DNA of 64,000 nucleotides from Mucilaginibacter flavidus (GCF_024055575.1 NZ_JAMXOE010000010.1:1-64000), one strand, 5' to 3'. Shown: positions 1 through 7,954, numbered from the stretch's first letter. Program-made: numbers and translations. Notes: generated by a model not told the origin, from the letters alone.

Positions 1-1340
1 CGCCGACCGCCTATGCCAGCTATTCTTATGACGAGATCGGCCGGTTGAAAAGCGAACTGCAGACCGGCACAACCGCACCGAAGTATTACCTGCAATATGA
101 TGTAACGGGCAAGGTAACGGCAATGTACAGCGATGCGGCAATGACAGCGCCAAATTTAATTACGTCCTATACTTATGATGAATATGGTAACCGGATAAAG
201 ATGGTAAATGCAAACGGTACCACTTATTACTTATACGACGGCTCAGGCAATGTCCTGGCTATTTATACAGCCACGACGGCAGCGCCTACGCCGGCGCAGG
301 CGGAAGTTCCAGTGTATGCCAGTGAAAGGCTGGGCACTTATATGAAACCTGGCGGTAGTTACATATACGAGATCCGTGACAATGTCGGCAGCGTAAGGGT
401 TGCACTGAACCGGACCAAGGTAAGCGGGCAGGCGGATGTATATACCTACAATGACTACTATCCATATGGCAGCATCGCCCGAAGCGGCGGAGCTACTTAC
501 CGGTATGATTACCAGGGTGCTTATGCGGAAAAAGATCCTGTAACCGGCCTGAACAACTTCCAATTGCGCATGTATGACAGTAAGATTGGAAGGTGGTTAT
601 CAACTGATCCCGCAGGTCAGCACGCATCACCTTATGAAGGTATGGGCAATAACCCGGTTGTTAAGAGTGATCCTAGTGGCGGCGAGGACGTTAACAGTCC
701 GATTTACGATCGGGTTACAGGTGAATTTTTGGGCGTTGATGATCAAGGATTTACAGGCGATCTTTTATATATGGATAAGAGTGCCTACAATATATTATCA
801 AATAACGGAGGAATTAAAATTGCACACGCTTTTGCCGAAACCATGGCGGAAAAGCCTTCTGTTAATTCAATAAATAATAATCCGTCAATATTTTCATTCT
901 CAGGAATAACCTTACAGGCACTCAGCAACTCATTCACCGACATCCTTCAAAAAAGCGGTTTCGACAAAAGCCGCATTTATAATGCTGCAATCTCAATCAG
1001 ATATCGCTATGAAAAAAATGAAAATAATATTGATGTTGGAAGTTATAACGATCCGATTATGCAATTGGCTATCGCGAGTTCAGCGAATAATTATAATGAA
1101 AGTGGAAAAGAAAATATAACTGTACATTTAGACAACGCAGTGAACTTCTATTTCAATACCGTTGAAAACGTTCAAAGCGGCCTTGGGGAACATGAATACC
1201 ATTGGCATGGCGTACTCAGATTAGATAACAGTCATCATGAGGAGATTTTTAGACAACAAATTTTTCATAGTATATATTTTCACAGTACAACTCCAGAGTT
1301 TCAAAAATATTTAAGAAATGCCTATAATGAGTCAAAATAA
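1..1340 (+). CDS. RHS repeat-associated core protein with variable C-terminal toxin domain (5' end cut by window)
   Basis: The reading frame is open from the first bases of the window (YSYDEIGRL repeat at once), so this is only the C-terminal part of a large RHS/YD-repeat protein. YD repeats of the type YTYDEYGNR run to about codon 100. The RHS core signature follows (YDYQGAYAEKDPVTGLNNFQLRMYDSKIGRWLSTDP, read in pieces) and ends with GMGNNPVVKSDPSGG. In this family the core marks the border of a shell that encloses a cleaved toxin tip. The tip is about 220 residues after the core. I do not recognise its fold, but near its end it has a motif VENVQSGLGEHE followed by HWHG and several more histidines. 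The gene overlaps the next one (lipoprotein) by 23 bp, the usual toxin-immunity order. Toxin activity is inferred from architecture, not seen. Confidence 0.88.
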   Translation, partial: PTAYASYSYDEIGRLKSELQTGTTAPKYYLQYDVTGKVTAMYSDAAMTAPNLITSYTYDEYGNRIKMVNANGTTYYLYDGSGNVLAIYTATTAAPTPAQAEVPVYASERLGTYMKPGGSYIYEIRDNVGSVRVALNRTKVSGQADVYTYNDYYPYGSIARSGGATYRYDYQGAYAEKDPVTGLNNFQLRMYDSKIGRWLSTDPAGQHASPYEGMGNNPVVKSDPSGGEDVNSPIYDRVTGEFLGVDDQGFTGDLLYMDKSAYNILSNNGGIKIAHAFAETMAEKPSVNSINNNPSIFSFSGITLQALSNSFTDILQKSGFDKSRIYNAAISIRYRYEKNENNIDVGSYNDPIMQLAIASSANNYNESGKENITVHLDNAVNFYFNTVENVQSGLGEHEYHWHGVLRLDNSHHEEIFRQQIFHSIYFHSTTPEFQKYLRNAYNESK

Positions 1341-1908
1341 TTTTTTTATAAAATTGTCGGCTTCAAAGAATTATGTTAAAACGAAGCTATGTTTAATCGC
1401 GGTTTTTATTATTTTGTGTTTTATTTCGAGCTGTAAAAACAAGAGCGTAGTAACTATGGATCTGCGGAGCGTTGATATCAATTGCCATACGGACCAACTA
1501 GATGGCTATATTGTCTTTCATATCCGTTTAACAAACGAAACAAGCGATACGGTGCAATTTATAAGCAATGATTTTCCAAATTATGGTTATACTGGCTTTT
1601 ATTTACTTAGCAATCGGTTCGATTCAGGTGCTGTTAGGCTGCAGGCCTCTGAAATGTATAAGTTGGTTAACGTTCCAAAAAATAAAGCCGGCTACATTTC
1701 TTTAATAGCCACCGTTGGATCCATAATAAAACAATTTGATAAGCACGACAAGCCACCCCGTGCATTAATCAAGGACTTTTTAACCTCAAATGACTATAAG
1801 CTTATATATGTCAACGATTCTGTGAATAACAAAGATTTCTTCAAGTACCAAGGAATTAAGGATGCAAATTTCAAAGTCGACTGCTTTGATGAGCAGCTCG
1901 TGAAATAG
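1318..1908 (+). CDS. Lipoprotein, candidate immunity protein of the RHS tip
   Basis: This is a 196-residue protein with a lysine-containing N-terminus, a hydrophobic stretch and a lipobox ending at Cys39 (FISSC), so it is probably an envelope lipoprotein. The start at 1318 overlaps the RHS gene by 23 bp; an ATG at 1327 is an equal alternative. The remainder looks like a beta-rich domain (alternating hydrophobic strands, no catalytic motif seen). It is clearly related to the protein at 4230-4808: both carry FYLLSN or FFLISN, then xFxSxAVxLxAS, then DFLTxxxYxLxYV/I. Both follow the same toxin-tip family, one intact and one ruined. Immunity function is inferred from this twice-repeated linkage. 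A lipoprotein antidote would suggest that the toxin acts in the periplasm or envelope. Confidence 0.72.
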   Translation: MPIMSQNNFFIKLSASKNYVKTKLCLIAVFIILCFISSCKNKSVVTMDLRSVDINCHTDQLDGYIVFHIRLTNETSDTVQFISNDFPNYGYTGFYLLSNRFDSGAVRLQASEMYKLVNVPKNKAGYISLIATVGSIIKQFDKHDKPPRALIKDFLTSNDYKLIYVNDSVNNKDFFKYQGIKDANFKVDCFDEQLVK

Positions 1909-1976
1909 CGTTTAGTATTCAATGAAGATGAAATGCCTCCTCAGGCGCGAGTATTCCGCCCCATGCTGCTCCAAAC

Positions 1977-2080
1977 GTTTTTCGCTGCCGCAGGCTCCAG
2001 CCTTGTGGTCCGCTGATAGGTAGCCAGAGTTCTTAACAACATTCCAATAGCCCGCTTTACTAACAAAGCGGGCTATTTTA
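1977..2080 (+). repeat. Downstream flank repeat, copy 1
   Basis: The stretch from TTTTTCGCTGCCGC through AGCCTTGTGGT to the CCCGCTTT...AAAGCGGGCT hairpin matches 4846-4924 with scattered changes and a longer insert. Both copies lie just behind the paired lipoprotein genes, so the duplicated unit includes the 3' flank and not just the coding region. Confidence 0.7.
2046..2080 (+). terminator. Rho-independent terminator after the lipoprotein gene
   Basis: Perfect stem AATAGCCCGCTTT / AAAGCGGGCTATT with a short loop, ending in TTTTA. It closes the RHS-immunity unit, and the group II intron fragment starts two bases further on. Confidence 0.85.
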
Positions 2081-2081
2081 T

Positions 2082-2258
2082 GTGCGCTCGGCATGGGGGC
2101 AAACTATAGGGTTGAAGTCCCGAACGCGCTTTGATAGTGGAAGCGATAAGGCAAGGCAAGGGTGTCCTTCGCGAGGAGAAATCTGAAGGAAGCCGGCGGT
2201 AAATCTCTGGCCTGACGAACAGGAAGCAGATCAGGCAGTGTCATGTGGGTGAGTTTGC
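2082..2258 (+). mobile_element. Group II intron remnant (5' part of domain I)
   Basis: The sequence begins GTGCGCTCGGCATGGGGGC, continues with TATAGGGTTGAAGTCCCGAAC, CAAGGGTGTCC, ATCTGAAGGAAGCCGGCGG and GGCCTGACGAACAGGAAGC, and ends near GTGGGTGAGTTTGCA. These blocks, in this order and spacing, are the 5' start and domain I of bacterial group II introns (GUGCGCCCRGCAUGGGUG... consensus). No reverse transcriptase/maturase frame and no domain V/VI hairpin are present: the intron is broken and joins directly into RHS sequence at about 2259. Its 5' end sits immediately behind a terminator hairpin, a target preference known for class C introns. Confidence 0.85.
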
Positions 2259-3319
2259 ACGCCGGCGCTGGCGGAAGTACCGGTGTATGCCAGTGAAAGG
2301 CTGGGCACTTATATGAAATCTAGCGGTAGTTACGTATCCGACATAAGGGATAATGTTGGCAGCGTGCGGGTAGCGCTGAACCGCACCAAGGTAAGCGCTC
2401 AGGCGGATGTATATACCTATAATGACTACCATCCATATGGCAGCATCGCCCGAAGCGGCGGAACTACTTACCGGTATGATTACCAGGGAGCCTACTCTGA
2501 AAAGGACCCGGTACCCGGCCTGAACAAATTCCAGTTGAAGATGTATGATAGTAAGATTGGAAGGTGGTTATCAACTGACCCTGCAGGTCAGCACGCATCA
2601 CCATATTAAGGGATGGGGGAATAACCCGATTAGCAGTAGTGATCCGACAGGTGGATATGACACGTGGTTCGGAGCTTTTTGGGCGGCATATGGCACGGCG
2701 GAGGACAAATACGTCAAAATGATAATCCCGATAATATTAATTACAAACAATATTATTATACTAGGGATGCAGAATATAAAGGTGAACGATTGGGGTTGCC
2801 GCAGTAGTTAATTATGGTAAGGGATCTCAATTAAATCAATGGATAAATAACGGCCTAGATAAAGCCGTAAGGTACGAATATGAAAGTCATTTGCATATGG
2901 GCGACTATGATAAGTATACGGGTTATACTAAAGGGTCCGGGGCCTTTGAACCTGTTTATATTGAGTATGATGCTGCTTTGGCAGTGGCCACAGCGGTGGT
3001 AGCGTGGAAGCTGAGAAGGAATGGCTGCAGTAAGAACCGCAGGGATAGCAGGAGAAGACGCTGTAGGAATAGCTGGGCCTAAAACAGCTATTCAAGTAGC
3101 AGGCTGAAGAAGGTTTCCAGATAGACTAACAGCTATAGAAGAAGTTAAAAATGTTGCCCATCAAAGTTTTACAGAGCAATTGAGAGATTTTTACCAATAT
3201 TCGCAAGGCAGTGGTTGGGGTATGATTTTACATACAAAATCTAATAAAACTTTTCAGGGCCATTACAACAAATGATAAATAATGGAAGCATAATTCAAAA
3301 AACAATTCCAGGCTTATAA
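2259..3319 (+). pseudogene. Second RHS tip fragment with restriction-endonuclease-like toxin domain, degraded
   Basis: Starting in the middle of the RHS core, this copies 292-660 of the first gene almost codon by codon (VYASERLGTYMK, DNVGSVRVALNRTKVS, YDSKIGRWLSTDPAG). A GAA-to-TAA change at 2607 and an extra G in the next Gly codons break the frame. Further stops and shifts follow (about 2810, 3105 and 3255). Stitching frames gives a C-terminus RRFPDRLT, EEVKNV, SFTEQLRDFYQYSQ, then FSGPLQQMINNG and IPGL. The EVKNV...QLRD pattern is that of the Tox-REase-7 type (PD-(D/E)xK nuclease fold) of polymorphic toxins. It lacks an N-terminal part because the intron remnant replaces it. Not expected to make an active product. 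Confidence 0.82.
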
Positions 3320-3331
3320 AACCCCAAAAAA

Positions 3332-4018
3332 ATGAAATCTGAACTAGAATTAAAATTTCTTAAGCTGTTAAGAAAACCTATAAAATCAAATGTAGAAATA
3401 GAAGAGAAAGAAAAATTAAGAAATCTTTTTACGGAAGAGTTAAAAAGAGAAATAAAAGATTTATCTAAAGAGTTAAAAGAGGCAGAGGTAAAATATACTG
3501 ACCCTTGGGATTTGGTTAACGCATCAGAACCCTATCCGGACGCTATAAACATATTAATAACACATCTGTCAAAACAATATCATTATAGAAATAAGCAAGG
3601 GATTGTGCGAGCATTAACGGTAAAAGAGGCCAGAGGCAAAGCAAACGCTACTTTAATTGCAGAATATAATAAAGTTCCAAAAGATAAAGAGAATGACAGT
3701 TTACGTTGGGCAATCGGCAATGCAATTTGGTTTATAATAACCCCAAACGATATTGAAAGTATTTTACCAATAGTTGAAGATAAGAAAAATGGGATGTCAA
3801 GGCATCGGTTTGTTTTAGCTTTAGGAAAGATAAAATCAAAAAAAAGCGAAAAATGTTTTAATAAAGCTGCTCAGTGACGAAGAGGTAGCCGTGTATGCCT
3901 TGGAGGCATTAGGGAAACCTAAATCAAAGAAAGCAAAAGAAAAAATTAGTATGCTTTTCAATGATTCAAATGCATTAATAAAAAAGGAAGCGCAGATAGC
4001 CTTAAAGAAGATCGGATA
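3332..4018 (+). pseudogene. HEAT-like immunity protein, frameshifted at an A8 run
   Basis: The first frame (3332-3877, 181 aa) is a charged, alpha-helical protein with paired helices typical of HEAT/Armadillo repeats (DAINILITHLSKQY, ANATLIAEYNKV, ESILPIVEDKK). At the run of eight A at 3838-3845 the frame shifts; the +1 frame continues the same repeat logic (VLIKLLSDEEVAVYALEALGKPKSKKAKEKI, read in pieces) and stops at 4018. HEAT-like proteins commonly act as immunity proteins for REase-type polymorphic toxins, and this one begins 12 bp after the toxin wreck. One extra A would restore a protein of about 228 residues, so slippage, a real mutation or a sequencing error are all possible. Confidence 0.72.
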
Positions 4019-4033
4019 ATTTAAAAGATGCGG

Positions 4034-4239
4034 CAGGTAAGGAACAATTGACAATACTTTATATTACTGTTGAAAATCTTCAGAATGGATTGGGGGGCAT
4101 GAACTTCAATATCATGGAATAAAAAACCTGCGAAATGCCGACCATCTGGGGATATTCGAGGCTCAACTTAGAGCCAGTTCATGGCCGGAACCACCTACGC
4201 ATTTAAAAATTTTATACTGGATCACTATAATGAAATTAA
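4034..4239 (+). pseudogene. Remnant of a second copy of the HExxxHG toxin tip
   Basis: The frame reads TVENLQNGLGG and then stops. Adding one G to the G6 run at 4092-4097 gives GHELQYHGIKNLRNADHL, EAQLRAS, PPTHLKILYWITIMKLRDKK. This lines up with the end of the first RHS tip (TVENVQSGLGEHEYHWHGVLRLDNSHH...TTPEFQKYL). It has no RHS core in front and begins directly behind the HEAT gene. So it is an orphan tip displaced by a newer cassette, and its intact immunity gene overlaps its end, as in copy 1. Confidence 0.72.
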
Positions 4240-4808
4240 GAGATAAAAAAATGAAATTAAGAGATAAAAAGTCATTTTTATTATTCTATCTTTTCATTGC
4301 AATCCCCTATTTTGGGTGTAATAAAAATCATTTATCCATAACATTTAAAAATGTTTTTATTCAAAACTATAAATATCCTGTTGACGAAGAAACTATTCTT
4401 TTTTATCTCCAGGTAGTTAATGGAACCGACAAAGATATAGTACTGAATAAAAAAAGTAATGGAGGAACGCTGGAGGATTCTGGTTTTTTTTTAATCAGCA
4501 ACGAATTTTATTCCGAAGCCGTTAAACTTAAAGCGAGCGGAGGAGACGAAGGGAAAAAAATTAAGAGCGGTCAATCTACTAATCTCTTATTGTTTTTGTC
4601 GGTAGACAAGCTGCGGTCGATATTAAAGAATAATCGCGATGAGAAATATTCTAATCAAGATATTATGGATTTCCTAACACGAGGCAACTATTCTTTAGTG
4701 TATATATCCTTTAAAGAACCCGGAACGCGAAATGTTTTAAAGTCAGATTCATTTAAAACAGTCGAAATCCATTCACCAGATACAATTCAAAAATTATTAA
4801 CGCCTTAA
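4230..4808 (+). CDS. Lipoprotein, second copy of the candidate immunity protein
   Basis: 192 residues with a lipobox ending at Cys30 (YFGC). Related to the protein at 1318-1908 over its whole length (LQVVNGTDKD, DSGFFLISNEFYSEAVKLKAS, DFLTRGNYSLVYI). The first seven codons (ATGAAATTAAGAGATAAAAA...) are repeated exactly, 21 bp in tandem at 4230-4250 and 4251-4271, so two in-frame starts exist. The second start gives a 23-residue signal peptide of more usual length. The gene is intact while its toxin partner is ruined, as expected if an orphan antidote still protects against related cells. No enzymatic motif seen. Confidence 0.7.
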   Translation: MKLRDKKMKLRDKKSFLLFYLFIAIPYFGCNKNHLSITFKNVFIQNYKYPVDEETILFYLQVVNGTDKDIVLNKKSNGGTLEDSGFFLISNEFYSEAVKLKASGGDEGKKIKSGQSTNLLLFLSVDKLRSILKNNRDEKYSNQDIMDFLTRGNYSLVYISFKEPGTRNVLKSDSFKTVEIHSPDTIQKLLTP

Positions 4809-4845
4809 TTTTTAAATTTCAGAATAGGCCGCTACTGCAAATGAT

Positions 4846-4924
4846 TTTTTCGCTACGGCAAAGCTCTAGCCTTGTGGTTTGATGATTGATAGCGCGCTTT
4901 ACTACGAAGCGGGCTTATTTTATT
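4846..4924 (+). repeat. Downstream flank repeat, copy 2, with imperfect terminator
   Basis: TTTTTCGCTACGGCAAAGC, AGCCTTGTGGT and the GCGCGCTTtactacgAAGCGGGC hairpin followed by TTATTTTATT correspond to 1977-2080. One stem pair is mismatched here. It probably still terminates the second lipoprotein gene. Confidence 0.65.
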
Positions 4925-5348
4925 CAAGACCTGGCCTCGCGCTGGTGACTAAACTAAAAAAGCGTCGGATCATGGTGTAACAGAGAAATCTGCTAAATAC
5001 CGCATGGAATCGCTAATCGCCGGGCTAAGTTGTTTATAAAGTGCTGCCACATTATTCAGTAAACAGGTAAGAGCACTAATTTTAATCAAATCAAAAACTG
5101 GCACACGTTGATTAAATTAATTATGTCGTCAATTCTAAAAACATCAATTACACAGCCTTTTATCATCAGCTATTACATATATTTAGCATTTGGAACAGTG
5201 TAAAGTATTAAGTGTGAACTTTTTTAGGACGTGAAAAGGGATTGTTAGGCAGACCTTTTGCGCCTTTATCTGTTCTACTCGGAAGGCTTATTGGGGGACC
5301 AATTGGTTATTGCATCGGTTCAGGGGACGTATTGAAATAATTAAAAAA
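4925..5348 (+). other. Non-coding or decayed stretch
   Basis: No convincing gene. A short open stretch at about 5224-5340 reads GLLGRPFAPLSVLLGR then LIGGPIGYCIGSGD, glycine-rich and hydrophobic like the end of a toxin tip, but it has no good start codon and no recognised family. I read it as RHS-locus debris. Confidence 0.4.
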
Positions 5349-5627
5349 ATGGGAAAAGAAAACATTTCAGTTCATACGAATTTGGAGTTGATCTTAGAAT
5401 ATTTATGTTCCACCGATATCGTTCAAAAAAGGATGATCGAGCAGGAGATTTCCTTCAGGAAGATGAGCGAGGTTAAGTTTCGTTTCTTCAAATTCATTTG
5501 CAAATGCGCGATTCCTTTTTTGGCATTTAATGAATTGCAATACGAGTCGTTTATGTATGAGGATCGCGAAATTGTAAGAAGTCTCACTATTGTTTTTTTC
5601 TTAATATTATCGTTTTTTGCGGGGTAG
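5349..5627 (+). CDS. Small hypothetical membrane protein
   Basis: From ATG 5349 the frame codes about 92 residues (MGKENISVHTNLELILEYL...) with a positively charged middle part and hydrophobic segments at about residues 50-60 and 78-92 that end the protein (VFFLILSFFAG). Not recognised. It could be a truncated immunity protein at the end of the RHS locus, since such loci collect membrane-bound antidotes, but nothing in the sequence proves that. No clear ribosome binding site. Confidence 0.35.
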   Translation: MGKENISVHTNLELILEYLCSTDIVQKRMIEQEISFRKMSEVKFRFFKFICKCAIPFLAFNELQYESFMYEDREIVRSLTIVFFLILSFFAG

Positions 5628-5660
5628 CAATTTTTGCATACTTGGTAATATAAGGATGAT

Positions 5661-5963
5661 TTGAAGTTCTTATTGTGCAAGGATCAGTGCCTCCGGCGAA
5701 TCGCAATTTTAAAATTAGACACACTTTACCGAATCAACTCCAGGGGACGTTTTAATTCAAAGGGTAAGTTGGAACTTAAAAATGAACCCAAAGGTTATTA
5801 TGGGTTTAAATTAGGAAAGAAACCAACGGCTAATGAAGATTGGTTTACCATTGAGTTTGTAGACAGCAAAGGCAAATCATTTTCAGATGATAATAATTAT
5901 TTAATTGGGATACTAAAAATAAAGCATTCGGATACGAGGCCGCGCCGTAATATTATAAGCTAA
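5661..5963 (+). CDS. Hypothetical protein, possibly debris
   Basis: The frame of 100 codons needs a TTG start. The part from LYRINSRGRFNSKGKL to YLIGILKIKHS has the amino-acid mix of a real beta-rich domain (KPTANEDWFTIEFVDSKGK). The first 20 residues do not, and may be an out-of-place extension. It may be the tail of a longer lost gene. No family recognised. Confidence 0.3.
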   Translation: MKFLLCKDQCLRRIAILKLDTLYRINSRGRFNSKGKLELKNEPKGYYGFKLGKKPTANEDWFTIEFVDSKGKSFSDDNNYLIGILKIKHSDTRPRRNIIS

Positions 5964-6051
5964 TGAATAACCGCCTATGAAGAAACTTAATAATCTATAG
6001 TTTTGATTTTGCCGGTGGACAATTGGAAGTTCGAAATAGATTTTAAATCCG

Positions 6052-6084
6052 GTCGATCCGTGGATATTCTACCTGCGGATCGAC
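6052..6084 (+). repeat. Hairpin GTCGATCCG / CGGATCGAC
   Basis: A perfect 9-bp inverted repeat with a 15-base loop; a run of seven T follows 13 bases later. It may be a weak terminator of the RHS locus. The remaining bases to 6287 hold no gene; a second small inverted repeat (GGGTGC CC GCACCC) lies at about 6269-6282. Confidence 0.45.
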
Positions 6085-6287
6085 TATATAGAAGCCGTTT
6101 TTTTACAATCTGAGCGCTCAATCACTACTATACATAAAAAGTCTGCAACGCTCAATCTATGCGGGTACATATCTTCATTGACCGTTTTAACCACAAACTG
6201 CTTCCTTTTTTCCTAAGGTGTTTCTAGCGCTAGCCTAAAGGAAGGAACATTAGTGTCTAGCTAAGTCAGGGTGCCCGCACCCTATAT

Positions 6288-7553
6288 TCAATTCCCCTCC
6301 AACCACTGCAAAACCTCTTTCCTTTTACTACTCACCGGAAAAAGAGAACCCGTTAAATAATAAGGCGACAATGCCCGGGAGTCGATAGTGCAGTTTATCA
6401 GGTAATTCTCAAATAAAGTAGTTGTATTCCTATAAATAAACCGGCTTGTAAATACGCTTCCATCTATTTCGGTATTATCCTGCAACTCAAGTATCCCCTG
6501 CGAATAAACTTGACCTGTAATTTTTGTGTTTTTTTGTAAAGTGATAAATGGAGCCATTTGAGATCCCGTTTTGTCGTATGTGAAAATAGCACCCCAAAAG
6601 CTCGTGTTTTGCCCCACGTTAATTCTAATCGGCGAGCTTGTCGCTGATGAATGAAAACGCAAAACACCAAGACTGGAAGGGTAACCAAACGCACAGCGGG
6701 CCTCAACTCTTATTGAGTCAGTGGCAAAAAGTTGACATGTGCCATGAAAACCGGACTTAACAATTATAGCCCTTGCGTAAATCTGCACATTTTTCAGGAC
6801 AACAGTACTATCAACAGTTATTGTCGTGTCAGAAAATAGTACGATATTTCCATTGATGCGCAGGTTACTTATGATTTTGGGAGTCTTTTTAAAATTGACT
6901 ACATGTGTAGGGCGTAAAAATGAGTTTTGCAGCGAGTCTTTTGCCATTAAAACAGTATCACCCCCGACAGTATTGGTGAAATATTCTTCGAATGACTTTA
7001 ACTTGCTTTCATCAAGTAATGGCAGCAATCGCTTACTATCGTGTTTTTTACCAATTATAAATCGTTTATCACCCTCATATGCCTTGCCATCAATATATGC
7101 GGCCTGGACGCCGGCTTTAGGGATATAGGCATCGCCGCGGATGGTAGTTTTGCCACTTAATGAAAACGGTCTGTCCTGGTCAATCAAATAAAGCGCGGTC
7201 CACTTGGCTGAGTCGATTTTAGAGGCAAATGAAAACGATTTGTAGAGTGTATCTTTTTGAATAAAGGCTTTTACAACACCGGCTTCATATATTCCCCAGT
7301 CGATCTTTTGTAATGAAACGGAGTCAGCATCGCTGCTAAAAAGACTAACCGTTTTTTGACTGGTAAATGATGCATCTGTGCTGGCAAGCAGGATATTAAT
7401 TCCTGAATTTAAGTTACTATGGAGTTGGCTATACCTGAATTTTTTTTGATACTCTAATTTGTAAAAATAGGCTGATACTATAATTGCCGAGCAAAGCAAC
7501 GCGATAACCAGCGTGATAATGATAACGATATACAGGGCAGAGGCTTTAACCAT
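6288..7553 (-). CDS. Membrane-anchored protein with PilX-like N-terminus and beta-helical body
   Basis: 421 residues. The N-terminus (MVKASALYIVIIITLVIALL) is one hydrophobic helix preceded by only two residues, the layout of PilX-type minor pilins and related pseudopilins without a long signal. The body after about residue 130 repeats short strands of the type TTIRGDAYIPKAG, RINGNIVLFSDTTITV, LQKNTKITGQVYSQGILELQDNTEIDGSVF. This looks like a right-handed beta-helix or bactofilin-like solenoid. No catalytic motif. It stands alone: no pilus or type II secretion genes are beside it, so its function is unknown. Similar stand-alone proteins are found in Sphingobacteria, to my knowledge without a described role. 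Confidence 0.6.
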   Translation of the reverse strand: MVKASALYIVIIITLVIALLCSAIIVSAYFYKLEYQKKFRYSQLHSNLNSGINILLASTDASFTSQKTVSLFSSDADSVSLQKIDWGIYEAGVVKAFIQKDTLYKSFSFASKIDSAKWTALYLIDQDRPFSLSGKTTIRGDAYIPKAGVQAAYIDGKAYEGDKRFIIGKKHDSKRLLPLLDESKLKSFEEYFTNTVGGDTVLMAKDSLQNSFLRPTHVVNFKKTPKIISNLRINGNIVLFSDTTITVDSTVVLKNVQIYARAIIVKSGFHGTCQLFATDSIRVEARCAFGYPSSLGVLRFHSSATSSPIRINVGQNTSFWGAIFTYDKTGSQMAPFITLQKNTKITGQVYSQGILELQDNTEIDGSVFTSRFIYRNTTTLFENYLINCTIDSRALSPYYLTGSLFPVSSKRKEVLQWLEGN

Positions 7554-7773
7554 TGTATTAATTTTCAGTTTATATAAAAGTTAATATTCGGATTTTATAT
7601 CACTCACTTTAAGGTCGTTGTGAACGCCGAACCAGTAAGCTGTCCGTCAAGTAAGTTCACCTTACTATTAAAAGTGCCAATATAGTAATTAATAAAGCAT
7701 CGTTTATCGTGTTTCAATTCACAAATGATTGATTTTTGGACCTTTTTTCGTTGTGAAAATCACATGAATCACC

Positions 7774-7910
7774 TATCTTTATATCCTAAGATTTGCAATT
7801 AATCTGTATCAAAAAAGCGGTGAGTAATTCGGTGAGTACAGAATTTAAGCCGTAGTAAAATATTGAAAGTCAGCGATTTGGGAATGCAGTTCGATTCTCG
7901 TCGGCGACCA
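7774..7910 (+). repeat. Element-end repeat A, ending in a tRNA 3' fragment
   Basis: TATCTTTATATCCTAAGATTTG, ATCAAAAAAGCGGTGAGTAA and TTCGGTGAGTA are shared with 11134-11270 with few changes. GGTGAGTA occurs twice inside. The copy ends at 7889-7910 with GTTCGATTCTCGTCGGCGACCA, which has the T-loop, acceptor strand and CCA of a tRNA, but no tRNA body precedes it (the bases before do not pair as a T-stem). This is what an attachment site in a tRNA gene leaves at the far end of an integrated element. The integrase link is inferred. Confidence 0.6.
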
Positions 7911-7912
7911 CT

Positions 7913-7954
7913 AAAGGGGAAAGGCTATCAAAAGATAACTTTTCCCTTTTTTTT
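7913..7954 (+). terminator. Terminator behind the tRNA 3' fragment
   Basis: GGGGAAA / TTTTCCC stem followed by eight T. It directly follows the tRNA-like 3' end, as a real tRNA gene would have it, which supports reading 7889-7954 as the tail of a tRNA gene. From 7955 to 8097 I see only AT-rich promoter-like DNA. Confidence 0.7.

Noticed and set aside
1183..1215. HExxH zinc protease site in the first toxin tip
   Set aside because: The conserved spacing in both copies is HExxxHG (the second His one residue too far), so a classical zincin is not supported.
7889..7910. Complete tRNA gene
   Set aside because: Only the T-loop and acceptor 3' side are present; the preceding bases form neither T-stem, anticodon arm nor D-arm.
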